NCBI RefSeq assembly: GCF_964019385.1
Contig: NC_088645.1
Location: forward strand, 35,815,303 to 35,879,302
Length of the DNA: 64,000 nt
Reading direction: 5' to 3'
Source of the DNA: Sycon ciliatum
Lineage: Eukaryota; Porifera; Calcarea; Leucosolenida; Sycettidae
Part shown: one piece after another, positions 42,768 to 57,978 of the stretch
Numbering within the stretch: the first letter of the stretch is position 1
Layout of the letters: the number at the start of each line of letters is the position of its first letter
Notes under the pieces: model-generated
Databases searched by the model: none
The model's input: the letters and a program-made list of their open reading frames with translations, nothing else
Told to the model about the DNA's origin: nothing
Position numbers and translations under genes: made by a program

Positions 42768-44164
42768 CCTGTCCTGTTCTGTTGAGCCACTACCACAACT
42801 TAGCACAAGGATCGCATCGGCCCCAAAGGGGCAGTAGAGCGAAAGTGAGAGGTGTTGGCTTCGAGTTCACCTATCTATACGGTGAACGCAACCTCGATCG
42901 AAAGTCATGCCAAACGGATTTATCTACCACACGCGCGCGTGCGCATATACAAAACGGAGGAAGGATTACTTACTCTCCCTGTATGATGTTTCTGTTGTGT
43001 TCGTGAACAATGTCATTGATGTTTTTCCATGCATGTTTTTAAATATGCGAGCATAACTTCCAACATCAAGCACATTCTTGCTACTCATCAGCATGTACAA
43101 GTTTATGTTGGGCAGTTATGTAGCGTTTGTTTTACCGGCTGCGTTTGTTGGTGCTTGCAGGTCATTGGCATGCTGTCTGTTTCACAGAAGCTCGTGTAAC
43201 AGGTTCACCGTACAGCTATGAATGCAATGTAGCGTGTTGAAGCCACTTCGGTATGACGTGATGCCTAATTTCCTGGTTGTACCAAAATTGCGAGTATGCA
43301 AGTGATCGTCAAGCCTGCCCCTGTACAGTAGCCGTCTTGCCTTGTTACGCCTGGTTCTAACTCTGCGTTCTCGTATACTCCATGCAATGTTACAAGGAAT
43401 ACTGCTCCCTTCTCAAGCAATTCATTGGCAACAAAACGCTCGGCTATGCCCTGTAACTTTGCTGTGCGGTTTGTGCTTTGTCATTGTTGAGTACCAGTTC
43501 ATGATCTGTGCTTGCTGGTCTGTTTGTTTTCTCTCGCACAATTGAGGCGCTGTAGCACAGTGTACAGTGTCGATCATCCTGCCCAGGCTCTGATTTCACG
43601 TACCACAGTACGGTTTCTCTTGTTGCTCACTGTAATGTGCATGATACAAGCTCCTTGGTACTCCATCATCACCTGGTGCTGTTGCTGCCATTGTTGGACC
43701 CTGCTGATATCCTTCTTGCAATGCCCGAACATTGTTCCAACAAATGCACAACTCGCTCTTAGTTGTCACATTCGGTTTGGTCTCGTTCCAGTCTTTCGAA
43801 TTGAGTGAGTGCGTAAACTTGTATGAAGTGGTGAAGCAAAAGCCGTGCGCCGGCAAACATTCAATGTCCGGGTGTAATGACGCACCAAGGTCCCGGAACT
43901 TGCGTCCAATTCCTGAGTGATTTTTGTGTGCCTAGCCTCTAGGTATCATACCATATTATTTGTTTGGTTCAACCGTTTTGGATGCCCACTGCAATAACAT
44001 TCACTGTATTATGTGTGTATGTTATCCAAGAAATCTCCCATATTTTTGGGTGGACAAACCTCGCCATAAGTCAGTAACCTGGCATTTTGCACTAACAGAA
44101 CTCCTAGGATATCAGCGCCGTCTCAGTACCTGGGGACAGTTGTAAAGAAAAAGAAAAAATATCC
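42768..44164. other. No gene recognised
   Basis: Several short frames (for example 43342-43545, 43512-43808) overlap on both strands without recognised similarity. It lies within the candidate 12-kb element. Confidence 0.35.
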
Positions 44165-44770
44165 TTGGCCCACAATGCCCCACTAAATAATCCGAAGGGT
44201 GTCGCGAAGACGACAATTTCCTTACCTTTCTTTCGTGGACGAAAAAAGACACTTCGCTTCGTCCGTTGCGCATGAAACGAAACATGAGGGTAGTGTTTAT
44301 CAATTAGAATAGGTATCATGCACGAAGGAATGGCGAAAAGGTACTATGCTCGAGCGCTGGTCGTCATCTTGTTTGTCAATTTTGAGTCCCATTGAGAATA
44401 TTCTTCTCCAGACCTCTCAAATTTCCCGCGGTTGCAAATAAAAGTGCAACTTCTAGACGACTTTTTTGAATTTGGCGCACGGACTGCTCAATGAAGATTG
44501 GGGGTGCGCGTTATACAAAGGTGCGCACTACCGGTATACTCCGAAAAATACGGTAATTCCCGCCCCCTGCCGAAAACCCAGCTGGGAAGCGACATGGCGT
44601 GGGGGCGGATCAACGGTACTTTACGGTACATGTACGTGCGTTATATGTGAACGGCGTGCATGCTTGTAATGTATGAAAGGCGTCCGTGGATGTCCTGTGG
44701 ACACGTTTGCACTTTTACAGTGAGTGTATATGTCTACACGCAAGCATATTGTCATAATAATAATAATAAC

Positions 44771-44892
44771 ATAAATGTAGAAGAGAAAAGGACATATGGA
44801 TACGAGTTAAGAGTAACTCTCCATCACTGTAACATGATACTATACAGTCTCTTCTACATTTATTTATGGCTCAACATCCGAGTTTCAAATAA
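44771..44892. mobile_element. Short copy of the GTAGAAAGGAAAAGGACAT repeat
   Basis: Contains ATGGATACGAGTTAAGAGTA with ACTCTCCATCACTGTAACAT and TTTATTTATGGCTCAACATC, the same end sequences as the larger inverted element at 49727-50205, here joined with little in between. Confidence 0.7.
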
Positions 44893-45934
44893 TAACAATA
44901 ATGATATTCCTAGTGTGAGGATTCTACTGAGAAAACAACATACATGACTGTATTAATAATGAGAACTGAATACAGTGAAGTTAGTTTGACCTCTTGTCTG
45001 TACATGTATGTGCAAAGCCTCATCTGTGGGATGAAGTATGCTGGAGAAATAATGTCTGGAAAACCGGGAGATTTTGCTATAACCATTCATTACTCACAGA
45101 CATATCAGAGGACAGGGTCGCGGCCAACAACACTGCTGAAAATTAAACCAGTCCTGTTCACTACCTCATTTCAGCTTACTACAATGTAGACGTACTTCGT
45201 GTATTGTAGCTCATTTTCGCCGATTTGTACTCCTCAAAAAAGTACGAAAATACTCCAAGTGCCTGGTACTAAAATTAGAAAGAGCAATTATTGCTCTTCG
45301 CCGACTACTGTACGGAATATCTAGCCCTATCGTCACTGGTAAGTAGATCTACTTCTTCGGAGAATGTTTCGATATGCACCTCATGAACACACCAGACCCC
45401 ACAGGTTGCCTTCCTGCACCCACTCAACCAGGAGAATGCATGGTCGTCTACAAGATCCTTACGTAGACGAGTAGCTGTAGATGGGTAGCATAGCATCGTG
45501 GTCTGGGTTTTTCTTTCATTCCCCTCGCGCTCGACGACCCGGGTAAAACTTGCATATGCGCATATGCATGCTGCATGATTTGCGCGGCTGTTCTTTCTGG
45601 GTACGCGACGGTTTGGCAAGTACAGTGTACGCGAGATTTCCGTACGACAGGTGGCAAATTCAAAGAGTGACAGCGCGCGAATGTAGAAGAGATTGGGCGC
45701 CTGTCTTTCCACCTTGTGGACTGCTGCTTCGATATCCAGCCTGTGACAACGCGCGAGCTTTTTCAGTACTTGTGCCTTCCGGAGAGGGAAGTTCTGAAAT
45801 TTCGACAGTCAGTATCTTCGTTGTGTTCACACCCCAGTCTTCTTTCTGTTGGATGCTCAGCTAAGCTTACCGTAGTAAGGACAGTTCTGGAATGAAAAGT
45901 CCCTGAAGTCGGCTTTTACGGATTTCTATTCAAC
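44893..45934. other. Upstream region of CaMKII
   Basis: Presumed CaMKII promoter and 5' UTR. A 135-codon minus-strand frame (45712-45305) without recognised family overlaps it and is not called. No TATA box close to 45935 was identified. Confidence 0.4.
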
Positions 45935-47503
45935 ATGGCTACATCTAGAAGTGCCTCGCCCAACCGATCACCCATGGTGACAGTCTTCAGGTCGTGCGGC
46001 TTCCACAGTAATTTTGATCTGAAGGAGGAACTGGGTAAGGGCGCCTTTAGTGTCGTCCGAAAGTGCGTGAATAAGAAGGATTCTGCAAAGGTGTTTGCTG
46101 CGAAAATCATCAACAACACAAAACTGACATCGCGCGAGCTCCAGAAGCTCGAGCGTGAGGTGACGATCTGCCGGAAGTTGAACCACCCCAACATCGTTCG
46201 CCTGTACGATGCAATCCTTGACGACGGAGTTCATTACATGCTCTTTGACTTGGTGACTGGTGGAGAGCTGTTCGAGGACATCGTGGCTCGCGAATATTAC
46301 AGCGAATCGGATGCCAGCACCTGTATTCAACAGATTCTGGAGAGTGTGTACTACTGCCATCGAAATCGTATTTGCCATCGCGACTTGAAGCCGGAAAACC
46401 TCCTGCTCGCCAGCAGGAAGAAGGGCGCGCCGGTGAAGTTGGCCGACTTCGGACTGGCTGTTCAGCTGAAGGACGAGAACACGTGGTATGGTTTTGCTGG
46501 CACACCTGGCTACCTGTCGCCAGAGGTGATTCGCAGGGAACCCTACAACGAGGCAGTCGATGTCTGGGCGTGTGGTGTGATTCTGTACATCTTGCTAGTT
46601 GGCTACCCGCCGTTCTGGGACGAGGATCAGCACCGACTGTACGCGCAGATTCGAGCCGGCACCGTAGAGTTCCCCAGCCCCGAGTGGGACAGCGTCACCG
46701 ATGATGCCAAGGACCTCATCTCGAAGATGATCAAGGTGGACATGAACGAGCGATTGACCGCCGACCAAGCACTGAAACACCCGTGGATCTGCCAGAAGGA
46801 GCACGTGGCCGGAAAGGTGCACCGCCAACACACTATCCTGGGTCTGCGCCGCTTCAACGCGCGCAAGAAGCTGAAGGGCGCCATCTTGACTACGATCATC
46901 TCGTCCAGAATGAACCACGCCAACAACATTGCGTCCGGCCCGCACGTGTCGCGTTCCGACCTGGAGACCATCGCCAAGGAGTTCATCTCGCCGACCCACG
47001 CCAAGGCTGACCCCAGCGCCAACGGCGTGAGCCTGCGGACGCCGCGCAACTCTCTGATCCCGGAGCGGTCGGTCGAGCACTCGTCGGGCGCGCCGGCGTC
47101 CATGTCCTACTCGGACCCGACCAAGGAGGTGGTGGCCGCCACGCAGCAGCTGATGTCCGCCTGGGATTCCAACGACTGGAACTCGTTTGCGTTCCTGTGC
47201 GCACACGACATGACGTCCTACCTGCACGAGTTCAGCGGGCAGCGACTGCACGGCCTGGACGCGCACCGTTTCATCCTTGAGAACCGTGAGAAGCCGCAGG
47301 CCATGCAGAGCAGCCTGCAGTCGCCGCACGTGCACGTGTACTCGGCGGACTCTGCGTGCATCACCCTGACGCGCATCACGCAGTGGAAGGCGTCGAGCAG
47401 CCCGCAGGTGCAGTCGATGACGTTCAACGAGACGCTGCTCTGGCACCGACGCCGCAGCTCCGGCAACTGGCTCTGCTCTCACTACCACTCGTCCAAGTGC
47501 TGA
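45935..47503 (+). CDS. CAMK2: Calcium/calmodulin-dependent protein kinase II, intronless
   Basis: 522-residue CaMKII, a multimeric Ser/Thr kinase that decodes calcium signals through calmodulin. Kinase domain about 28-284: GKGAFSVV loop, ATP lysine K57, catalytic HRDLKPEN (D149), DFG (D170), GTPGYLSPE. Autoinhibitory segment: the RQHT site gives T299, equivalent to T286/287, then RRFNARKKLKGAILTT with T318/T319 in the calmodulin-binding region. A variable linker of about 60 residues follows, then the association (hub) domain about 391-520 (PHVHVYSADSACITL, LLWHRRRSSGNW). All domains lie in one uninterrupted frame, whereas animal CAMK2 genes usually have many introns. The N-terminus is about 20 residues longer than in vertebrate proteins. 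The 3' half is strongly GC-rich. The start is the first ATG of the frame; a later M14 is possible. Confidence 0.95.
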   Translation: MATSRSASPNRSPMVTVFRSCGFHSNFDLKEELGKGAFSVVRKCVNKKDSAKVFAAKIINNTKLTSRELQKLEREVTICRKLNHPNIVRLYDAILDDGVHYMLFDLVTGGELFEDIVAREYYSESDASTCIQQILESVYYCHRNRICHRDLKPENLLLASRKKGAPVKLADFGLAVQLKDENTWYGFAGTPGYLSPEVIRREPYNEAVDVWACGVILYILLVGYPPFWDEDQHRLYAQIRAGTVEFPSPEWDSVTDDAKDLISKMIKVDMNERLTADQALKHPWICQKEHVAGKVHRQHTILGLRRFNARKKLKGAILTTIISSRMNHANNIASGPHVSRSDLETIAKEFISPTHAKADPSANGVSLRTPRNSLIPERSVEHSSGAPASMSYSDPTKEVVAATQQLMSAWDSNDWNSFAFLCAHDMTSYLHEFSGQRLHGLDAHRFILENREKPQAMQSSLQSPHVHVYSADSACITLTRITQWKASSSPQVQSMTFNETLLWHRRRSSGNWLCSHYHSSKC

Positions 47504-48413
47504 GTGAGTGCGGCTGCTGCTGCTGTCGACCACCGTGGAGCGGACACGAGTTTACTCCTGTATGTACCCGTAAGTTACATGCACTCTCAGGCTTGTGTGA
47601 GATTGCCCGGATAGAACTTGCTGTGCCAGCGCTGACATTGCCTCTGGGTGTTTTTTTGTATTGAGGCATGTTACGCATTCCTACGCGGCACTAGAGAATT
47701 ATTCTACATAGTTTACTGCTGCCGTTTCAGTGGGCACCGTCCGTTTGTGTTTAGAACGTGTAGTATGCATATTCCAAATTTTTTAATTCAACAACCGGTT
47801 TTGTTTGATTTTCTCTCGCTGCCGTCCTGAACTTCTCTCGCCCAATCTGGGTTCTTGATGTGGCAGCAGAGCGCACACACACACACACGCACCTTGAAAT
47901 ATCATTGATTCTTGTTGTCACCTGCCCTAGCATCTGTACATTGTCTCTGTCTTCAGTCATTGGCTCCACTGACAGCTAATTTGTTTTGTATATGATTTGT
48001 TGTTGCTGCTGCTACTGCTGCAAGCGCACTGTGGATGCGCCGGGTCGTTTTCCCCCGGTGCCGCTTGGGTTCTGCTGCAGCTCCCCACCCCGTATTTCCT
48101 CTGTTCTCTGTATCCACTTTCTTCCTGAGTTTTCGGACGAGGCGACGGGGTCACAGGACCCTGCGGCCTCTCGGACGCCAGGTCTGTCCAAGTCGTTCTT
48201 TTGTTCTATTCCTAGATATAAGGTTAGCGGAGCCGTGTGTATCTATATCTTCGAGTCGCATCCGGTGTTCTTTTAAGCGATGCACGCTCCGTACATTGCT
48301 GTGTATTTATTCTCGCCGTTTTTTAATCCCCCTCTCAGACTCACTAGCATATTCCACTAATTAGTTTCCCTCCCCTCTGCTATCTTTCCTGATTGCTCCC
48401 CCCCCCCCCCCCC
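47504..48413. other. CaMKII 3' flank
   Basis: Presumed 3' UTR with CTG runs at 47515 and 48003, a short CA tract at 47874-47891, and a poly-C run (48398-48413) marking the edge of the next element. No further gene seen. Confidence 0.45.
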
Positions 48414-49229
48414 GGTAGGCTCCGGCGGATTATGCTCGCGAAATCATGGAATTATGCTTTCATGGATACTCGTATTATGCTCGCAAGATCCTCATATTAT
48501 GCTTTAGCATGCGGGGATACATATTCACTTTGTTGTACTTATGGACCCTCAAAGTTCGGAAAATTGTGCCATTTTCGTACTTGCAAGTGGCCATAAGTAC
48601 AACAACATGTTACATGAGTACTGAGTCCCCATGCCAAGGTGTCCATGCATGCTAGCCTAGAGATCAACATGGAAAAGAGAAAACATTACTTCTTCTATTC
48701 ATTCGATGACTTCTTTTGTAAAGAGATTTTTTCATTGCCGAATCAGTTTGAGTTACCTTCGAAAATTATCATGTTCAACTGTCCTCGTAATTGTCATACT
48801 CGTCCAACCGATGTCACCCTCACCCTGCGAATAATCAGCTTATCTCTCCCGTAGCTCCACCTCTCCTTCCATCATGACCAAACAACTCTACCTCAATTTG
48901 TTTAGAGCAATATCCATAGCTTGCACAGTCATGGCTGCTAAAATCCATGACTTCGTAACATGCATCATAATGTAATGTACTGCCATGATTTCTACCCTGC
49001 GGTGCATTGAAAACACTATTATATCTGCGTGACCTCTGAACCCTTTACCATGCAGACCACCGGTCACCACCAGCACTGATCAGGTGCATTGCACACGCCT
49101 ACATACTAGAACTGTGCTACAATCATGTAGTTATGCTCCTACCTCCGAAAGGATGCCAAATTATGCTCCAAATTTTCAACCACCAAATTATGCCAATAAT
49201 TATGCCGGCATAATCCGCCGGTACCTACC
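48414..49229. mobile_element. Inverted-repeat element rich in ATTATGC words
   Basis: Ends GGTAGGCTCCGGCGGATTAT with GC, and GCATAATCCGCCGGTACCTA with CC. ATTATGCT/ATTATGCC words recur at least eight times near both ends, like subterminal binding repeats. Poly-C/CCCC sequence abuts both tips. No ORF of note. Confidence 0.7.
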
Positions 49230-49532
49230 CCCCGGCCCCTTTCCCAAGTCTGTGGTATCTTCGGCCACGTTCTATTGTCTGTCTGATACTCTTGTGTGTA
49301 CACTGTGTTTCGCAGTTTCTCTGCCTCTGAAAAGCACACCTGCGTGGGTGCGACATGATCCTTTAAGTTTTGTTAACACTGGTATTCGTATGGTATTGAA
49401 TGGAACTGTCCTCAATTGTGCAGTTCTGGACTGTGCGTATCATGTCTGCCCTGCTGAACACTGAAGTCCCCCAACTGTACTGCTGCAGCTCCTGTGCACG
49501 AAGTGCAATGGCTGTAACGTCAAAATTGTCAT

Positions 49533-49626
49533 AATTTTTAGTGAAGTCCTGTTCTAGTACCAAGAGTACATAAACTGTTTATGTACTCTTGCTAGTACAG
49601 TGACTACAGGACTTCACTAAAAATTA
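49533..49626. repeat. Hairpin interrupted by a CAAGAGT palindrome
   Basis: The arms AATTTTTAGTGAAGTCCTG and CAGGACTTCACTAAAAATT enclose the 31-bp element at 49561-49591. Confidence 0.75.
49561..49591. mobile_element. 31-bp CAAGAGT palindrome with 7-bp duplication
   Basis: CAAGAGTACATAAACTG mirrored to TTTATGTACTCTTG, flanked by CTAGTAC at 49554-49560 and 49592-49598. Same termini and duplication length as 6309-6591. Confidence 0.75.
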
Positions 49627-49726
49627 CGCAGTCTATACTGCACATGGCTAGTTTTAGCAGCGCAAGTGGTCTTCTTTTTTTAACGAAAGGTGTGCTTTCT
49701 GTTCTCTTTAATTGCTCGCCAAAATG

Positions 49727-50205
49727 TAATTGTAGAAAGGAAAAGGACATTATGGATACGGGTTAAGAGTAACTCTCCATCACTGTAACATGATACTATA
49801 ATTATACAGTCAGAAAGTGCAATAACTAGGCGCAAAACTAGACATTCGACGTCCTGCCATATACCACCCAGCTTCAACACATCTCCGTAGCGCTAACCGA
49901 CAGCCTTCCAACTTGGAAGGTTCAAGATTATGGAAAAGACCAAAGAGGGGAAGGCAAGTGCAACGAAAACGAGCAAAAACTACAGTCCCAACGGAACAAA
50001 GAATGTCGATTGTTACTAGACGATGACGAGACCAGTACGATATTTGACAAAGCGGTCGAATAGCTCAGTACTCTGTCAGTTTGTGCCTAGTTATTGCACT
50101 GTCTGACTGTATAATTATAGACTATTAGTATCATGTTACAGTGATGGAGAGTTACTCTTAACCCGTATCCATATGTCCTTTTCCTTTCTACATTTATTTA
50201 TGGCT
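49727..50205. mobile_element. Inverted-repeat element, ~110-bp arms
   Basis: The arms carry GTAGAAAGGAAAAGGACAT, GGATACGGGTTAAGAGTAAC, TCTCCATCACTGTAACATGA and AGTGCAATAACTAGGC, inverted at 50092-50205. The loop includes GACGATGACGAGACC. Related to the short copy at 44771-44892. Confidence 0.8.
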
Positions 50206-50236
50206 CAACATCCGAGTTTCAAAAATTAATGCAATT

Positions 50237-50268
50237 CAGGGAGTCGTCAAATATTTGACGACTCCCTG
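50237..50268. mobile_element. 32-bp CAGGGAG micro-MITE
   Basis: CAGGGAGTCGTCAAAT mirrored to ATTTGACGACTCCCTG. Flanks ATGCAATT (50229-50236) and ATGTAATT (50269-50276) match at 7 of 8 bases. Confidence 0.7.
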
Positions 50269-50276
50269 ATGTAATT

Positions 50277-51470
50277 ATTATTTGAACACCATAATAATTA
50301 CTATGCACGTACGGGGCAGAACAAGGTACAACAGAGACCAAAAATCTTTCTCGTAACTCCGAGTTTCGTGTTTCAAAGAAAACTCATCAGACACTTTGTT
50401 TACCATAATTATGCATAATATTGAAATACTACCACACACAAGATTATGGTCTGCACCTCAGCTCCTACAGCGCCTACAGACGAGCAAGAGAAACGACCAG
50501 TTCAGACCAAAAATAAAAGCAGTTTAATATCGACATAAACGCAGCGTGACTGAGTACAGAGTAGTACATGGATTGTGTTTGTTGCACACAAGCCAAGCAG
50601 CATAACCAGCCGGTCTGACTTCGGGTTTATCGGACGTAACAATTCTTCTTCTTCTTCTTCAGGTATAAAAGATTAAAGTAAAGTTTGCACGTCCGCGTTA
50701 CAACCGGCCATACAAGTGCGTTAATTAGAGTGTTCAGTCATTCAAAACGAATACGTTGAGTCAGCAGATGGGACACAAAGTCCGCTCCCTAAATTCTAAG
50801 AGATCGACACAACACCGACAACAACTAAAATGGAGCGTTAAAGACATGTATGAACGATGGCTCTATCAAAGCGGGACATGATCGGATAGAGGAGATACGC
50901 TGGGAGATTTTAATATATGCTAAGACTGTGGTGCAAATGACGTGGCCGAGAGTTGCTACTACAAGAGAATAAGTCAGATAGGTTGGCTGCGGCTCAGGGG
51001 TGTGCCACTGCTCGACGCTAATGCGGAGTGCTAAAAAATCATAAAACATAATTTTAAGTACAAAGATATCATAATTGCACGAAAGGGGAACAGCAGGCGC
51101 ACACCAAGTTGTCATGGTTACTAAAACGGGTAAAATAAGCTAGAATACAAAGGGCTCTTCCGGAAGTACGACCCGGCTAAACGTGCACCAAAGTTCGCCT
51201 CCATTGTCAGGCGTAAACAGAAGAAACATCAGGACATTAAAGGAGGCAGCTAAAGCATGCATCCATGGTTAAGAATGCGGGAATGATGCAACATACAAGC
51301 AACAACTGCTAAAAAAGGACAGACGCCGAAACTCAACGAAAATGTCGCCATACCAAATGTGTATCTAGCACGTACAGGTACAGTAGTAAACCCACTGCAA
51401 TGATGAGTATGTTGACATGCAATACGGCATATGCTAACAGCAGTGGGAAGCTAAGTACCTAACACCATGT
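50277..51470. other. No gene recognised
   Basis: AT-rich sequence; a CTT run at 50644-50661. It could include the far 3' flank of the BBOX1-like gene. Nothing coding seen. Confidence 0.35.
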
Positions 51471-51474
51471 GGTG

Positions 51475-51631
51475 TGTGTGAGAGTGTGTGAGAGTGTGTG
51501 TGTGTGTGTGTGTGTGCGTATTTGCTAGGGATGTGCATATGCAAGGGATGTGCATATGCAAGGTGCGTGTGTGTGTGTGTGTGTGTGTGCATTTGCTAGG
51601 GATGTGCATATGCAAGGGATGTGCATATGCA

Positions 51632-51704
<73 letters not shown>
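51475..51704. repeat. (TG)n tracts with a duplicated ATGTGCATATGCAAGG unit
   Basis: (TG)n blocks alternate with ATTTGCTAGGGATGTGCATA-type sequence that occurs twice, then a pure (TG)n run of about 70 bases. Confidence 0.95.
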
Positions 51705-51707
<3 letters not shown>

Positions 51708-52363
51708 CAAGGCTAAACGGATGCTATAGAAGACCTCGGCGTGCGTAATGCCGTGGCGGGCAGCAGCTGCTGTAGAGGAACAGGTCCGGTAAAGTAGCTA
51801 GGAACATGTGCTAGTTAGTGACTATGAACTGGAAAACTAAAAATCTAGAAATCAGCGTCAAGCTCAAGCGTGCATGCGCACACTCGAGCCGGACAATAGA
51901 GTCGGGGTGGGGAAAGTGCAGTGCACACACACTCGAGCCGGGCAATAGGGTCGGGGGGTGGGGGCGGTGCAGAGTGTTGCGTGTTGCGACTGCGAAAGCT
52001 CACCGGCCGGCCATATCGCAGCCCTATCGCGGGGGTGAGAGTAAGTGAGCATACGTGCACTGGTTGGGCGTTACAACATTTGATATGTCAGTGTGCTGCC
52101 AGTCAAAACGGTGTGCCGGCCACCATCATAGGATTAAGGTCTTACTGAACCCATATCAATATGTGCTTAGCGATAGAGAGCGGTAGAGACACATCCGTCA
52201 TAATCACGAAGAGAGGATAGAATACCAACGTGTGGTTATCCAGAGGGATAGAGACACATCTGTCACAGACACGGCAAGAGGATATTACGCAAGAGTAGTG
52301 GCAGGCGAGCGATGGCCACTGACTGCTTCGAGATGCCATCAAGCCATGCGGGGGTCATGGAGT
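51705..52363. other. 3' flank of the BBOX1-like gene, with short direct repeats
   Basis: Direct repeat CACACTCGAGCCGG..CAATAG..GTCGGGG at 51879 and 51927, and GGATAGAGACACATC-type repeat at 52185 and 52246. No gene recognised. Confidence 0.4.
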
Positions 52364-57198
<4,835 letters not shown>

Positions 57199-57663
57199 CT
57201 GTCCATATATACGCATACATATACGCACACACATACACATACGGATGCACATACAGATGTACATACACATACGGATGCACATACACACATGCACATGCAC
57301 ATACGCATACACATACGCATGCACATACGCATACACATACACATGCACATACGCATACACATGCACATGCACATACGCATACACATGCACATACGCATAC
57401 GCATACACATACACATGCACATACGCATACACATGCACATACGCATACACATACACATGTACATACACATACGCATACACATACACATGCACACACACAT
57501 GCACATACAGATGTACATACACATACACATACACATGCACATACACATACGCATACACATACCGGACATAAGGAGTTGAAGGACTTGCTTACTGCGGCTT
57601 TGATCACCACAGTACATGTACTGGACTTGAAGAGTAATCATGGTAATGGTACGAAAGGCCTAA
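57199..57663. other. (ACATAC/GCATAC)n repeat and split hairpin copy
   Basis: 57218-57562 is built from ACATAC, ACATGC and GCATAC hexamers. 57630-57663 matches the right arm of the 56482-56652 hairpin up to the transposon insertion point. Confidence 0.8.
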
Positions 57664-57978
57664 GGGGCCGTCCGGGGTTACCGATTGTTTTTTCAAAACG
57701 AAAAGATTTAGTATTTTTCAGCCCCCACCCACCCACCCACCCTTACTGCATCTAGAACGAAATATATTAAATTATTGATTTCAATAATCACAACCTGGTA
57801 TATTCCATGTATACAATATGATTCATGAAGGCTATCATCACGAAATTGAACCCAGTCAAGATAGGTAAAGCATACAGCTCAGAGAGGTATGTACAAGAGA
57901 CAGCTAGCTGTATGAGAAATCAAAAAACATCTGCACTGTCCGTGGCATTATCAAAATACACGACATGATACACAGTGT

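Larger units (their letters stand above)
32536..44555. mobile_element. Candidate 12-kb terminal-inverted-repeat element
   Basis: Left end TACCGTATTTTTCGGAGTAT then AGTGCGCAC; right end GTGCGCAC..ACTCCGAAAAATACGGTA. Further in, both sides carry CAGTCCGTGCGCCAA and CAATGAAGATTG, so the homology goes beyond the tips, once the pogo-like insertion (32630-33101) is discounted. TA lies at both tips. No transposase is recognised inside. The interior has other MITEs, a large inverted duplication and some exon-like pieces. It may instead be two related elements in opposite orientation. Confidence 0.45.
32312..44628. mobile_element. Small ACCGTAAAG-type MITE split by a ~12-kb insertion
   Basis: Left piece 32312-32535 starts TACCGTAAAGTACCGTTGAT then CCGCCCCC. 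Right piece 44556-44628 ends in its reverse complement (GGGGGCGGATCAACGGTACT then TTACGGTA). Together the pieces make about 300 bp, the size of the intact relative at 41758-42067. The space between is the element at 32536-44555. Confidence 0.6.

Noticed and set aside
45305-45712. 135-codon minus-strand ORF upstream of CaMKII
   Set aside because: No recognised similarity, and it overlaps the likely promoter; chance cannot be excluded.
46783-47010. Second overlapping plus-strand gene in CaMKII
   Set aside because: Frame-shifted shadow of the kinase ORF with no domain.
46595-47533. 312-codon antisense ORF over CaMKII
   Set aside because: Arg/Val/His-rich shadow frame created by the GC-rich codon usage of the sense gene.
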